A model generated the notes under the pieces. It had not been told where the DNA came from. It saw only the letters and a program-made list of their open reading frames with translations, and did no database searches. The position numbers and the translations under genes were made by a program. This document shows, in pieces, positions 55,238-64,000 of a stretch of 64,000 nucleotides of DNA (positions are counted from its first letter, which is position 1; each line of letters starts with the position of its first letter). Source of the stretch: Mycolicibacterium fallax (GTDB lineage: Bacteria; Actinomycetota; Actinomycetes; Mycobacteriales; Mycobacteriaceae); the NCBI RefSeq assembly GCF_010726955.1, contig NZ_AP022603.1, forward strand, positions 682,001 to 746,000. The letters are read 5' to 3'.

Positions 55238-55820
55238 CGTCGGCGGCCAGCCCGGCGATCAGCAGCCGCAGCCCGAAGCCGAACGCGGCGCCGGCATCGA
55301 CGTGCAGCATGGATTGCTGCTCGGGCAGCGCGCCGACGGCGTCCCACTGCAGCCGGGACTGTTCGTCGGCGGTGAAGCCCAGCACGTAGTGCACGATGGT
55401 GCGGGCGGCCAGGGTGCGCTGCGGCGCCGGCACTCCCGCGGCGCCGGCGGCCTCGGTCAGCTGCCCCAGCAGTTCCTCGATCACCCGGGATTGGCCGGCG
55501 GCGAAGCTGGCCGACACCAGCTCGGCGCCGTCGGTGTGCGACAGCAGCGCGTCGCGCAGCCCGGTGGCCACCGCGGTGATCCGGGCCGGCCAGTCACCGG
55601 CCGGCGGCGTCGCGGCCGCCGGGGCGAGCACCCGGTCGGCGACCGCCCCGAGCAGCTGCTGCTTGCTGGCGAAATGCCAATACAGCGCGCCGGCGGTGAC
55701 GTCGAGTTCGCGGGCCAGTCGGCGCATGGTCAGGTCCGCGAGGCCGTAGGCGTCCAGGATGCCGGCGGCCGTGGCGATGATGCCGGCCCGGTCATGGGGG
55801 TCTCGTTTGTGCGGCGGCAC
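55209..55820 (-). CDS. bioQ: TetR-family biotin repressor BioQ
   Basis: A 203-residue TetR-type regulator. The N-terminal helix-turn-helix (residues about 10-60; LTMRRLARELDVTAGALYWHFASKQQLL) is followed by an all-helical effector domain. Its place between bioD and bioB, divergent from bioB, matches bioQ of M. smegmatis, where BioQ represses bioFD and bioB. Two identical-type operators in this window (53381-53393 and 55836-55848) support that role, and the second indicates autoregulation. The GTG start at 55820 lies six bases after a minus-strand TAGGCT (55827-55832), i.e. leaderless. M. tuberculosis lacks this regulator, as I recall. The 3' end overlaps bioD by 29 bases. Confidence 0.88.
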   Translation of the reverse strand: MPPHKRDPHDRAGIIATAAGILDAYGLADLTMRRLARELDVTAGALYWHFASKQQLLGAVADRVLAPAAATPPAGDWPARITAVATGLRDALLSHTDGAELVSASFAAGQSRVIEELLGQLTEAAGAAGVPAPQRTLAARTIVHYVLGFTADEQSRLQWDAVGALPEQQSMLHVDAGAAFGFGLRLLIAGLAADVSAPVSPAR

Positions 55821-55829
55821 GACGCTAGC

Positions 55830-57116
<1,287 letters not shown>

Positions 57117-57164
57117 GCGTCGACCGCGGTCTACTGTTGCCGGGAAACCAGCACGGGAGGCGGC

Positions 57165-58625
57165 ATGAAAGCCCGGGATCCTTGGTCCGGCAGCGGCGTT
57201 CGGCGAACGCTGGTGCTGCTCGTCGCGGTGCTGATCGCCGGGACCGGTTTGCTGACCGTCAGCGCCCCGCGCGCCGCGGCCGACGGTGCGCACTACGTCA
57301 TCGCGACCGATATCACCTTCGCCCCGTTTGAGTTTCAGGACGACCGCGGCGACTACGTCGGCATCGACATGGACCTGATCCGGGCCATCGCCGAGGATCA
57401 GGGCTTCACCGTCGACATCAAGCCGCTGGGTTTTGACGCCGCGCTGCAGGCCGTGCAGGCCAACCAGGCCGACGTGGTGATGGCCGGGATGTCCATCACC
57501 GACGAACGCCGGCGGGTGTTCGACTTCTCCGACCCGTACTTCGAATCCGGCGTCCAGATGGCGGTGCTGGCCACCAACACCGACATCGGCTCCTATGCGG
57601 ACCTGCGCGGCAGGCGGGTCGCGGTCAAGAACGGCACCGAGGGTGCGGCGTTCGCCGAATTCATCCGGGACCGCTACGGGTTTTCCACGGTGTCCTTCGC
57701 CGACTCGGCCTCGATGTACGACGAGGTGCGCACCGGCAACTCGGTGGCGATCTTCGACGACTACCCGGTGCTCAACTATGGCATTGCCCAGGGCAACGGG
57801 TTCAAGACGGTGACCCCGAAGGAGGCCGGCAACAGCTACGGGGTCGCGGTCAACAAGGGCCGCAACGCCGAATTCCTCACCGCGTTCAACGCCGGCCTGC
57901 GCAACCTGAAGGACTCCGGCGGCTACGACGAGATCGTCGAGCGCTACCTGGGCGCCGGCGCGGGTGCCGCCGACAACACCTTCCTCGGCCTGCTGACCAG
58001 CACGTTCCCGCTGCTGATGGCGGGCCTGAAGATGACGCTGATCCTGACGGTGGTGTCCATCGTGATCGCGTTGGCGCTCGGGGTGCTGTTCGGGCTGATG
58101 CGGGTGTCCCGGTCGATCTGGCTGCGCGCCATCGGCACCGTCTACGTCGACGTCTTCCGCGGCACCCCGCTGCTGGTGCAGGCCTTCTTCATCTACTTCG
58201 GCATTCCCACCGCGATGGGCATCCAGATGACGGCGATGACCGCAGGCATCATCACGCTGTCGCTCAACGCCGGCGCGTACATGACCGAGATCGTCCGCGG
58301 CGGCATCCAGGCGGTGGATTCCGGCCAAATGGAGGCGGCCCGCAGCCTGGGCATCGGCTACCTGCCGACGATGCGCAAAGTCATTCTGCCGCAGGCCATC
58401 CGGACCATGGTCCCGTCGTACATCAACCAGTTCGTGATCACCCTGAAGGACACCTCGATCCTGTCGGTGATCGGCATCGCCGAACTGACCCAGACCGGGC
58501 GGATCATCATCGCGCGCAACTTCCAGTCGTTCAACATGTGGCTGATCATCGGCATCATCTACTTCGTGGTGATCATCGCGCTGACCAAGTTCTCGGATCG
58601 AGTGGAAAAGAGGCTGGTGAAATGA
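57165..58625 (+). CDS. Polar amino-acid ABC transporter, fused binding protein and permease
   Basis: A 486-residue fusion like GlnP of lactic acid bacteria. A signal peptide or N-terminal anchor (residues about 14-40; [19 protein letters not shown]..) precedes a periplasmic-binding domain of the amino-acid type (about 45-275; [21 protein letters not shown], then [20 protein letters not shown]). A five-helix permease follows (about 285-480) with the EAA-loop [20 protein letters not shown] that contacts the ATPase. The likely substrate is glutamine, glutamate or a similar polar amino acid. The mRNA start may be after TACTGT (57132-57137); GGAGG lies before the ATG. The ATPase gene overlaps the stop. 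In M. tuberculosis no such transporter lies between Rv1590 and Rv1591, so this pair is an insertion or was lost there. Confidence 0.92.
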   Translation: MKARDPWSGSGVRRTLVLLVAVLIAGTGLLTVSAPRAAADGAHYVIATDITFAPFEFQDDRGDYVGIDMDLIRAIAEDQGFTVDIKPLGFDAALQAVQANQADVVMAGMSITDERRRVFDFSDPYFESGVQMAVLATNTDIGSYADLRGRRVAVKNGTEGAAFAEFIRDRYGFSTVSFADSASMYDEVRTGNSVAIFDDYPVLNYGIAQGNGFKTVTPKEAGNSYGVAVNKGRNAEFLTAFNAGLRNLKDSGGYDEIVERYLGAGAGAADNTFLGLLTSTFPLLMAGLKMTLILTVVSIVIALALGVLFGLMRVSRSIWLRAIGTVYVDVFRGTPLLVQAFFIYFGIPTAMGIQMTAMTAGIITLSLNAGAYMTEIVRGGIQAVDSGQMEAARSLGIGYLPTMRKVILPQAIRTMVPSYINQFVITLKDTSILSVIGIAELTQTGRIIIARNFQSFNMWLIIGIIYFVVIIALTKFSDRVEKRLVK

Positions 58626-59389
58626 GCCACCCGGGGCCCGCCACCGTTGCCGCCGAACCCGTCGTCAAGATTCGAATCGAGGGGCTGCGCAAGTGTTTCG
58701 GTGATCTGGTGGTGCTCGACGGCATCGACACCACCATCTCCGAGGGCGAGGTGGTCTGCGTCATCGGCCCGTCCGGCTCGGGCAAGTCGACCTTCCTGCG
58801 CTGCCTGAACAAGCTGGAGGAGAGCACCGCGGGCCGGGTCGTCGTCGACGAGTTCGACCTCACCGACCCGAGGGTGGACCTGGATCGGGTGCGTCAGCGG
58901 ATCGGCATGGTGTTCCAGCATTTCAACCTGTTCCCGCACCTGAGCGTGCTCGACAATGTCACGCTCGCGCCCCGGCTGACCAAGAAGATGGATCGGGCCG
59001 GTGCCGAGGCGCGGGCGATGGAGTTGCTCGGCCAGGTCGGGTTGGCGCAGAAGGCTCAGGTGAAGCCGGGGACGCTGTCGGGCGGGCAGAAGCAGCGGGT
59101 GGCGATCGCCCGGGCGCTGGCGATGAGCCCGTCGGTGATGCTGTTTGACGAGGCCACCAGCGCGCTGGACCCGGAGATGGTCGGCGACGTGCTGGAGGTG
59201 CTGAGGACCCTGGCCGACGGCGGCATGACGATGGTGGTGGTCACCCACGAGATGGGCTTCGCCCGGGAGGTCGCCACCCGGGTGATCTTCATGGCGGACG
59301 GACACATCGTCGAACAGGGCCCGCCGCAGGACATCTTCGAGCGCCCCCAGCACCCGCGACTGCGGGAGTTTCTCTCGAAGGTGCTCTGA
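58622..59389 (+). CDS. Amino-acid ABC transporter ATPase (GlnQ-like)
   Basis: A 255-residue ATP-binding subunit. Walker [10 protein letters not shown] (about residues 47-55), the Q-loop [11 protein letters not shown], the signature LSGGQKQRV, Walker [15 protein letters not shown] and the H-loop VTHEMGFA are all intact, with the E-x-M-x-F-A style of the polar amino-acid (PAAT) group. The ATG overlaps the stop of the fused permease (ATGA). It acts on the cytoplasmic face with that permease. A 65-bp gap with a palindrome follows. Confidence 0.94.
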   Translation: MSHPGPATVAAEPVVKIRIEGLRKCFGDLVVLDGIDTTISEGEVVCVIGPSGSGKSTFLRCLNKLEESTAGRVVVDEFDLTDPRVDLDRVRQRIGMVFQHFNLFPHLSVLDNVTLAPRLTKKMDRAGAEARAMELLGQVGLAQKAQVKPGTLSGGQKQRVAIARALAMSPSVMLFDEATSALDPEMVGDVLEVLRTLADGGMTMVVVTHEMGFAREVATRVIFMADGHIVEQGPPQDIFERPQHPRLREFLSKVL

Positions 59390-59414
59390 GCCAGGACACG
59401 AACACCCCGGGCCA

Positions 59415-59443
59415 TACCGGTGAGTATCTCCGGGTCACCGGTA
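59415..59443. promoter_or_regulatory. Palindrome over the Rv1591-like promoter
   Basis: TACCGGTGA (59415-59423) and TCACCGGTA (59435-59443) are perfect 9-bp inverted arms with an 11-base spacer. The right arm runs into TAGGCT (59442-59447), a -10 seven bases before the GTG at 59455. A repressor site is more likely than a terminator, but it could also end the ABC transporter message, as no T-tract is needed in some mycobacterial terminators. Confidence 0.5.
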
Positions 59444-59454
59444 GGCTCCTGACG

Positions 59455-60087
59455 GTGATTCATCCCCCCGTCGACCACGTCCCGCCGGCTCCCCGGTACC
59501 CGCTGTCCCGCGCGGTGCTGCTGGTGATCGGCGTGCAGGCTCTCGTTGGGGCGCTGATCGGCGCCAAGTGGGCGTGGCTGGCCCCGCCGATCCACGGGGT
59601 GATCGCGTTGACCAAGAGCGGGGAGCGGGTGCATGTGCCGCTGGGCACCGAGGGCGATCACTTCTTCGTCGCCGCGGTGCTGATGCTCGGCATGGTCACG
59701 GTGTCGGCGGTGGTCGCCGCCGCGGCGGCCTGGCAGTGGCGGGCGCACCGCGGACCGCAGATGGTGGTGGCGCTGACCCTCGGGTCGGTCGCCGCCGCAG
59801 GGGCGGCCGCCGGCGTCGGTGCCGCGCTGGTGCGGTTGCGCTACGGAGTCCTGGACATCGCCGGTGCTCCGGTCAGCCCGGAGCACAAGCTGCACTATGT
59901 GACGCAGGCGCCCGCGGTGTTCTTCGGGCACTCCCCGGCCCAGATCGCCGCCACCATCCTGCTGCCGTCGGCGGCCGCGGCGCTGGTGTACGCGGTGTGC
60001 GCGGCGGCCTGCGTGCGCGAGGACCTCGGCGGCTACCCGCCCCAGCAGCGGGAATTGGCGCCGCTGCTGCCGACCGTCGGGGGCTGA
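59455..60087 (+). CDS. Membrane protein of unknown function (Rv1591-like, DUF2567-type)
   Basis: A 210-residue protein with four hydrophobic helices (about residues 20-40, 75-97, 105-127, 160-180) and an exported-looking loop with GEHVHVPLG-like text (GERVHVPLGTEGDHF). It resembles DUF2567 proteins of mycobacteria by layout and location. The GTG start is set by TAGGCT seven bases upstream. The stop abuts that of the convergent lipase gene. Function unknown. Confidence 0.82.
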   Translation: MIHPPVDHVPPAPRYPLSRAVLLVIGVQALVGALIGAKWAWLAPPIHGVIALTKSGERVHVPLGTEGDHFFVAAVLMLGMVTVSAVVAAAAAWQWRAHRGPQMVVALTLGSVAAAGAAAGVGAALVRLRYGVLDIAGAPVSPEHKLHYVTQAPAVFFGHSPAQIAATILLPSAAAALVYAVCAAACVREDLGGYPPQQRELAPLLPTVGG

Positions 60088-61437
60088 CTACAGCGGGTTG
60101 CGCTTGACGATCTGCCCGCCGACCATCCGCGCCAGCACCCCGCCCAGGCGCCACATGCCCGCGTAGGTCATCGGGTTGAGCAGCGTCGGCCAGGCGGTGC
60201 GGACCATGTTGTCGGTGACCGGGCGATCGTCGAACCGGTCGATCAGCCAGCGCAGCGCCATCGGCGCGGCCAGCGGATGCAGCAGCAGGTGTTCGCAGAG
60301 CTGATCGCGGTGATAGGCGATCTGCGCACCGCCCGCGCTGTAGGTGGCGGTCAGGGTGTCGATGCCCTCGACGGCGATGATCTGGTCGTGCACGGCCTGA
60401 ATCACCAGCAGCGGCATGGTCGGGATGTTGTGGCCGAGCCGGATGTCGTCGAAGATCTGCGTCATCACCGGGGTGTCGAGCATCTCCTCGAGCGGGCAGT
60501 CGACCAGATCGTCCATGTCCTTGCGGAACATTGAGAGCACGGCCTGCACGGTGGACAGCTTCTCGATTCCGGCCAGCATCGCCTTGCCTGCGGCGTTGGC
60601 GTGGGTGTCGATCAGTGCCCGCAGCTCGGGGTAGACGTGGGTCAGCGCGGCGACGACGGTCGCGGGCAGCCCGGAGAACATGGTGCCGTTGAGCCGGCGG
60701 AACGTCATGCCCAGGTCGCCGACCGGGGAACCCAGCGCCGCGCCGACGATGTTGAGCTCGGGGGCGTAGTAGCCGGCCAGCTCGGCGGCCCAGCCGCTGG
60801 CCAGCCCGCCCCCGGAGTAGCCCCACAAGCCGATGGGGGCGTCCGGCGGCACCGCGGTGCGCTCGATCGCCAGGGTGGCGCGCAGCCCGTCGAGGACCCG
60901 GTAGCCGGGCTCGTTGGGGGCGCCCCAGCGGCCCTCGGAGCCCTCGTGGTCGGGCACCGAGATGATCCAGCCCTCGGCCAGGGCGGCGGCGATCATCAGG
61001 AAGTCGATGTGCACGACCGAGCCGAGCGAGGTGGCGTCACGGCGCAGCGCGGAGCCCTGCCGCAGCGCGTAGGACGGGAAACAGCGGTCGGCGACGGCGT
61101 CGATGGCGCATTGATAGGACAGCACCGGGGTGGGGTAGCGGGGGGCGCGCTGGGCGGGGATCAGCACGGTGGTCACCGCGGCCTCCGGCGCGCCGTGGCA
61201 GTCCTGGGTGCGGTACAGCAGCTGCACGGCGGTGATGGCCTGCGGAATCATCCCGAACAGCCCCAACCCGACGTCGCGGAACCGCAGCACGGTGCCGGGG
61301 GAGGCCAGGTCCAGGCCCTCCGGGGCCAGATAGAACGGGTCCTCCGACGGCAGCAGGGGCTTTCCGGTCGGGCGATCCCAGTGTTCGGCAGCACCGAGCC
61401 AGGCCGGGCATGGAACAAATTCGGCGACCGTCGTCAT
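60088..61437 (-). CDS. Secretory-lipase-family alpha/beta hydrolase (Rv1592c-like)
   Basis: A 449-residue hydrolase of the LIP (fungal secretory lipase) family. The nucleophile elbow is GYSGGG with Ser208. The acid is likely in QAVHDQII and the histidine in CEHLLLHP. PDHEGSEGRWG and FLMIAAALAEGWIISVPDH are family boxes. M. tuberculosis Rv1592c has reported lipase activity, as I recall. No clear signal peptide is present (start MTTVAEFVPCPAW), so its location is uncertain. The ATG is preceded by a GGAGGGAG ribosome-binding site. Three TAAGG-type repeats lie upstream (61467-61499). Its stop abuts Rv1591-like, with no gap. Confidence 0.9.
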   Translation of the reverse strand: MTTVAEFVPCPAWLGAAEHWDRPTGKPLLPSEDPFYLAPEGLDLASPGTVLRFRDVGLGLFGMIPQAITAVQLLYRTQDCHGAPEAAVTTVLIPAQRAPRYPTPVLSYQCAIDAVADRCFPSYALRQGSALRRDATSLGSVVHIDFLMIAAALAEGWIISVPDHEGSEGRWGAPNEPGYRVLDGLRATLAIERTAVPPDAPIGLWGYSGGGLASGWAAELAGYYAPELNIVGAALGSPVGDLGMTFRRLNGTMFSGLPATVVAALTHVYPELRALIDTHANAAGKAMLAGIEKLSTVQAVLSMFRKDMDDLVDCPLEEMLDTPVMTQIFDDIRLGHNIPTMPLLVIQAVHDQIIAVEGIDTLTATYSAGGAQIAYHRDQLCEHLLLHPLAAPMALRWLIDRFDDRPVTDNMVRTAWPTLLNPMTYAGMWRLGGVLARMVGGQIVKRNPL

Positions 61438-61507
61438 GGGGCTCCCTCCGAGTTCCGTTCATCGTTCCTTAAGAATCCCTTAAACACAAGTATCCTTATG
61501 TCCCGTG

Positions 61508-62200
61508 TCAGGCCGGCGGGCGCAGCGCCGCGGCCTCGTCGGTGACCCGCAGCCGGTCGTCGGTGAACCGGAACAGCGCGGCCGGGCGGCCCCCGGCGCG
61601 GCCGGGGGCGGCGGTGGTGCCGGTCCGGCTGATCACCCCGCGGCGGGTCAGCACGCGTTGCAGGTTGGTGGCGTCCACCTGGTAGCCCAGCGCGGCCTCG
61701 TACACCTCGCGCAGCGTCGACACCGCGAATTCCTTTGGCGCCAAGGCGAACCCGATGTTGGTGTAGGACAGCTTCGCGATCAGCCGGGCGTGCGCGTGCA
61801 GCACCATCGGATGGTGGTCAAAGGCCATCGGGGGCAGCTGGTCGACCGGCTGCCAGTGGGTGTCCGGCGGCAGTTCGGGCTGGGCCGGGGCGGGCACCAG
61901 GCCCAGGTAGGTCGAGGCGATGGTGCGCACGCCGGGCACTCGATGCGGGTCGGAGAAGATCGCCAGCTGCTCCAAGTGGGCAACCTCACGCAGGTCGACC
62001 TTCTCGGCCAGCTGCCGGCGCGCCGAGCTGGTGAGATCCTCGTTGTCGCGCAGACGGCCGCCGGGCAGCGCCCACGCGCCCCGTTCGGGGTCGAGGGCTC
62101 GTTCCCACAGCAGGACGCTGAGCTGCGGATTTTCCGATTCCAGGCCGCGAACCTGAAACACCACGGTGAGTACCTCGTGGGCGGTGCTAAACTGAACCAT
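61508..62200 (-). CDS. nrtR: NrtR-like Nudix-domain transcriptional regulator of NAD synthesis
   Basis: A 230-residue protein joining an N-terminal Nudix-type domain (residues about 5-150) to a C-terminal winged-helix region (about 155-230; [17 protein letters not shown], then [13 protein letters not shown]). The Nudix box [20 protein letters not shown] is degenerate: the REUxEE part reads RQLAEKV, so hydrolysis is doubtful. That is typical of NrtR, which senses ADP-ribose and represses nad genes; M. smegmatis has such a protein by nadA. The ATG at 62198-62200 abuts a perfect palindrome (62201-62223) that holds its -10, TACAAT. Upstream open frame lacks family sequence. It is divergent from nadA. 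Confidence 0.88.
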   Translation of the reverse strand: MVQFSTAHEVLTVVFQVRGLESENPQLSVLLWERALDPERGAWALPGGRLRDNEDLTSSARRQLAEKVDLREVAHLEQLAIFSDPHRVPGVRTIASTYLGLVPAPAQPELPPDTHWQPVDQLPPMAFDHHPMVLHAHARLIAKLSYTNIGFALAPKEFAVSTLREVYEAALGYQVDATNLQRVLTRRGVISRTGTTAAPGRAGGRPAALFRFTDDRLRVTDEAAALRPPA

Positions 62201-62223
62201 GTTTTCGATTGTAAGTCGAAAAC
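62201..62223. promoter_or_regulatory. NrtR-type operator between nrtR and nadA
   Basis: GTTTTCGA (62201-62208) and TCGAAAAC (62216-62223) are perfect 8-bp arms around a 7-base spacer. On the minus strand TACAAT (62208-62213) within it is seven bases before the nrtR ATG. On the plus strand TAAACT (62188-62193) would be the nadA -10, putting the operator at the nadA transcription start. One bound repressor could therefore shut both. Confidence 0.82.
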
Positions 62224-62246
62224 CGCCATCGCCGAAAGGAACGGCC

Positions 62247-63293
62247 ATGACCGTCACCGACAACGTCGACATCGACAGCCCGTTGGCCGGCGCCATCACC
62301 GAGACTGCGAGCGGGTACGGCGGCGTCGTGGGCGACGCCGCCTGGGCCGCCGAGATCCGTCGACTGGCCGACCTGCGCGGTGCCACCCTGCTGGCGCACA
62401 ACTACCAGCTGCCGGCCATCCAGGACGTCGCCGACCACGTCGGGGACTCGCTGGCGCTGTCCCGAATCGCCGCCGAGGCACCCGAGGACACCATCGTGTT
62501 CTGCGGCGTGCACTTCATGGCCGAGACCGCCAAGATCCTGTCCCCGGACAAGACCGTGCTGATCCCGGACCAGCGGGCCGGCTGCTCGCTGGCCGACTCG
62601 ATCACCGCCGAACAGCTGCGGGACTGGAAGGCCGAGTTCCCCGACGCCGCGGTGGTGTCCTACGTGAACACCACCGCCGCGGTGAAGGCGCTCACCGACA
62701 TCTGCTGCACCTCCTCCAACGCCGTCGACGTGGTGGCCTCCATCGACCCCGACCGTGAGGTGCTGTTCTGCCCCGACCAGTTCCTCGGCGCGCACGTGCG
62801 CCGGATCACCGGCCGGACCAACATGCAGATCTGGGCCGGGGAGTGCCACGTGCACGCCGGCATCAACGGTGACGAGCTGGCCGACCAGGCCCGCAGCCAC
62901 CCCGGCGCCGACCTGTTCGTGCACCCCGAATGCGGCTGCGCGACCTCCGCGCTGTACCTGGCCGGGGAGGGCGCGGTGCCCGCCGAGCAGGTCAAGATCC
63001 TGTCCACCGGCGGCATGCTGGACGCCGCCCGGGAAACCGGGGCGCGCCAGGTGCTGGTCGCCACCGAGGTCGGGATGCTGCACCAGCTGCGCCGCGCCGC
63101 CCCCGAGGTGGAGTTCCTGGCCGTCAACGACCGGGCGTCCTGTCCGTACATGAAGATGATCACCCCCGCCGCGCTGCTGCGCTGCCTGATCGAGGGCGCC
63201 GACGAGGTGGACGTCGACCCGGACACCGCCGCCCGGGCGCGGGCCAGCGTCACCCGGATGATCGGCATCGGGCAGCCCGGCGGCGGGGAATGA
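62247..63293 (+). CDS. nadA: Quinolinate synthase
   Basis: A 348-residue [4Fe-4S] enzyme that condenses iminoaspartate and dihydroxyacetone phosphate to quinolinate, the second step of de novo NAD synthesis. Three NadA repeats are visible, with [47 protein letters not shown] and HPECGC. The cluster cysteines are expected in FCGVHF, HPECGC and SCPYMKM. The ATG at 62247 has GAAAGGA at 62234-62240; an upstream TTG-like frame runs into the operator and is rejected. nadB overlaps the stop (ATGA). It is under the palindrome at 62201-62223. Confidence 0.96.
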   Translation: MTVTDNVDIDSPLAGAITETASGYGGVVGDAAWAAEIRRLADLRGATLLAHNYQLPAIQDVADHVGDSLALSRIAAEAPEDTIVFCGVHFMAETAKILSPDKTVLIPDQRAGCSLADSITAEQLRDWKAEFPDAAVVSYVNTTAAVKALTDICCTSSNAVDVVASIDPDREVLFCPDQFLGAHVRRITGRTNMQIWAGECHVHAGINGDELADQARSHPGADLFVHPECGCATSALYLAGEGAVPAEQVKILSTGGMLDAARETGARQVLVATEVGMLHQLRRAAPEVEFLAVNDRASCPYMKMITPAALLRCLIEGADEVDVDPDTAARARASVTRMIGIGQPGGGE

Positions 63294-64000
63294 CCGCGAC
63301 CCCGGCCTGCGGGGGCATCGGGCGCTGGCAGCAGCGCGCCGACGTGGTGGTGATCGGGGTGGGGGTGGCCGGGCTGACCGCCGGGCTGGCCGCGCACCGG
63401 GCCGGCCGCAAGGTCGTGGTGCTGGCCAAGACCCGGCACGCCCCCGGGACCACCGCCACCCACTACGCCCAGGGCGGCATCGCGGTGGTGCTGCCCGGCA
63501 CCGAGGACAGCGTGGCCGCGCACGTCGCCGACACCGTCGCCGCGGGCGCGGGCCTGTGCGACGAGGCCGCGGTGACCTCGATCGTCGCCGACGGCTACCG
63601 CGCGGTGGCCGACCTGGTGGGCGCCGGGGCGCACTTCGACACCGGCGCCGACGGCCACTGGTCGCTGACCCGGGAGGGCGGCCACCACCGCCGCCGGATC
63701 ATCCACGCCGGCGGCGACGCCACCGGCGTCGAGGTGCAGCGCGCCCTCGACGAGGCCGCCGGGATCCTGGACATCCGGCCCCAGCACACCGCGATCGCGC
63801 TGCTGCGCGACGACGAGAAGATCACCGGCGTGCTGGTGGCGACCCCGGACGGCCCCGGCATCCTGCACGCCCCGTCGGTCATCCTGGCCACCGGCGGGCT
63901 CGGGCACCTCTACCGCGCCACCACCAACCCCGACGGTGCCACCGGCGACGGCGTCGCGCTGGCGCTGTGGGCCGGCGCCGAGGTGGCCGACCTGGAGTTC
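63290..64000 (+). CDS. nadB: L-aspartate oxidase, N-terminal part
   Basis: The first 237 codons; the gene continues beyond the window. A flavoenzyme that oxidises aspartate to iminoaspartate for NadA. The FAD-binding motif is [20 protein letters not shown] (GxGxxG as VGVAG). [12 protein letters not shown] is the active-site AQGGIA box, [13 protein letters not shown] and [17 protein letters not shown] follow. The ATG overlaps the nadA stop, giving a nadA-nadB operon; nadC would be expected next. Confidence 0.95.
   Translation, partial: MTATPACGGIGRWQQRADVVVIGVGVAGLTAGLAAHRAGRKVVVLAKTRHAPGTTATHYAQGGIAVVLPGTEDSVAAHVADTVAAGAGLCDEAAVTSIVADGYRAVADLVGAGAHFDTGADGHWSLTREGGHHRRRIIHAGGDATGVEVQRALDEAAGILDIRPQHTAIALLRDDEKITGVLVATPDGPGILHAPSVILATGGLGHLYRATTNPDGATGDGVALALWAGAEVADLEF

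Noticed and set aside
59415..59443. Intrinsic terminator of the ABC transporter operon
   Set aside because: There is no T-tract, and the right arm merges with a well-placed -10 of the next gene; an operator fits better.

Overview
The window is chromosomal DNA of a high-G+C actinobacterium, almost certainly a Mycobacterium/Mycolicibacterium. Gene order follows the M. tuberculosis segment Rv1485-Rv1497 and then Rv1536-Rv1595 (recalled, not searched): hemH, nfeD/SPFH pair, mutAB-meaB, lipL, ileS, dinX, ansA, lspA, rluD-like, dnaE1, ilvA, treXYZ, bioAFD, bioB, nadAB. A MAS-type polyketide synthase with PapA, MmpL and FadD (FAAL) partners, a separate bioQ regulator and an NrtR-type regulator point to a non-tuberculous, probably environmental species. 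About 48 genes are called, tightly packed, with many 1-8 bp start/stop overlaps.

Layout. 1-4.4 kb: 3' end of ferrochelatase, a dense inverted-repeat cluster (363-713), a conserved mycobacterial protein, an NfeD/SPFH membrane pair, a DoxX-like protein and a TVP38-type membrane protein. 4.6-9.7 kb: methylmalonyl-CoA mutase (mutA, mutB) and its GTPase chaperone meaB. 9.7-25.3 kb: a lipid-assembly cassette (MAS-like PKS, PapA acyltransferase, two tandem paralogous HxxxDG acyltransferase-like proteins, MmpL transporter, convergent FAAL), preceded by a 552-bp structured leader. It lies between meaB and lipL, which are adjacent in M. tuberculosis. 25.4-36.1 kb: lipL, two DUF202 proteins, ileS behind a T-box, an S4 protein, dinB, ansA, lspA with a repeat-expanded C-terminus, a pseudouridine synthase, a RarD-like permease and a lipoprotein. 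36.2-43.5 kb: dnaE1, a small membrane protein, a degraded gene remnant, an F420-type nitroreductase-like protein, ilvA and a YeeE/YedE transporter. 43.5-52 kb: treX-treY-treZ and a membrane acyltransferase. 52-57 kb: biotin genes with the TetR regulator BioQ and two matching operators. 57-59.4 kb: a fused binding-protein/permease amino-acid ABC transporter with its ATPase. 59.4-64 kb: a membrane protein, a secreted-type lipase, an NrtR-like Nudix regulator with a perfect palindrome, and nadA-nadB (nadB runs off the window).

How it fits together. MutAB interconverts succinyl-CoA and methylmalonyl-CoA. The adjacent PKS has the domain order and acyltransferase motif of mycobacterial enzymes that use methylmalonyl-CoA, so the mutase and the cassette may share a precursor pool (inference). 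The FAAL would load the starter acyl chain, PapA and possibly the two tandem enzymes would transfer finished chains to an acceptor, and MmpL would export the product. The glycolipid itself cannot be named from sequence. Two vitamin/cofactor systems carry recognisable local control: BioQ boxes fused to -10 elements at bioF and bioQ/bioB, and an NrtR-type palindrome between nrtR and nadA. Many genes have a TANNNT hexamer 6-7 bases before the start codon, which suggests leaderless transcription and helped decide several starts.
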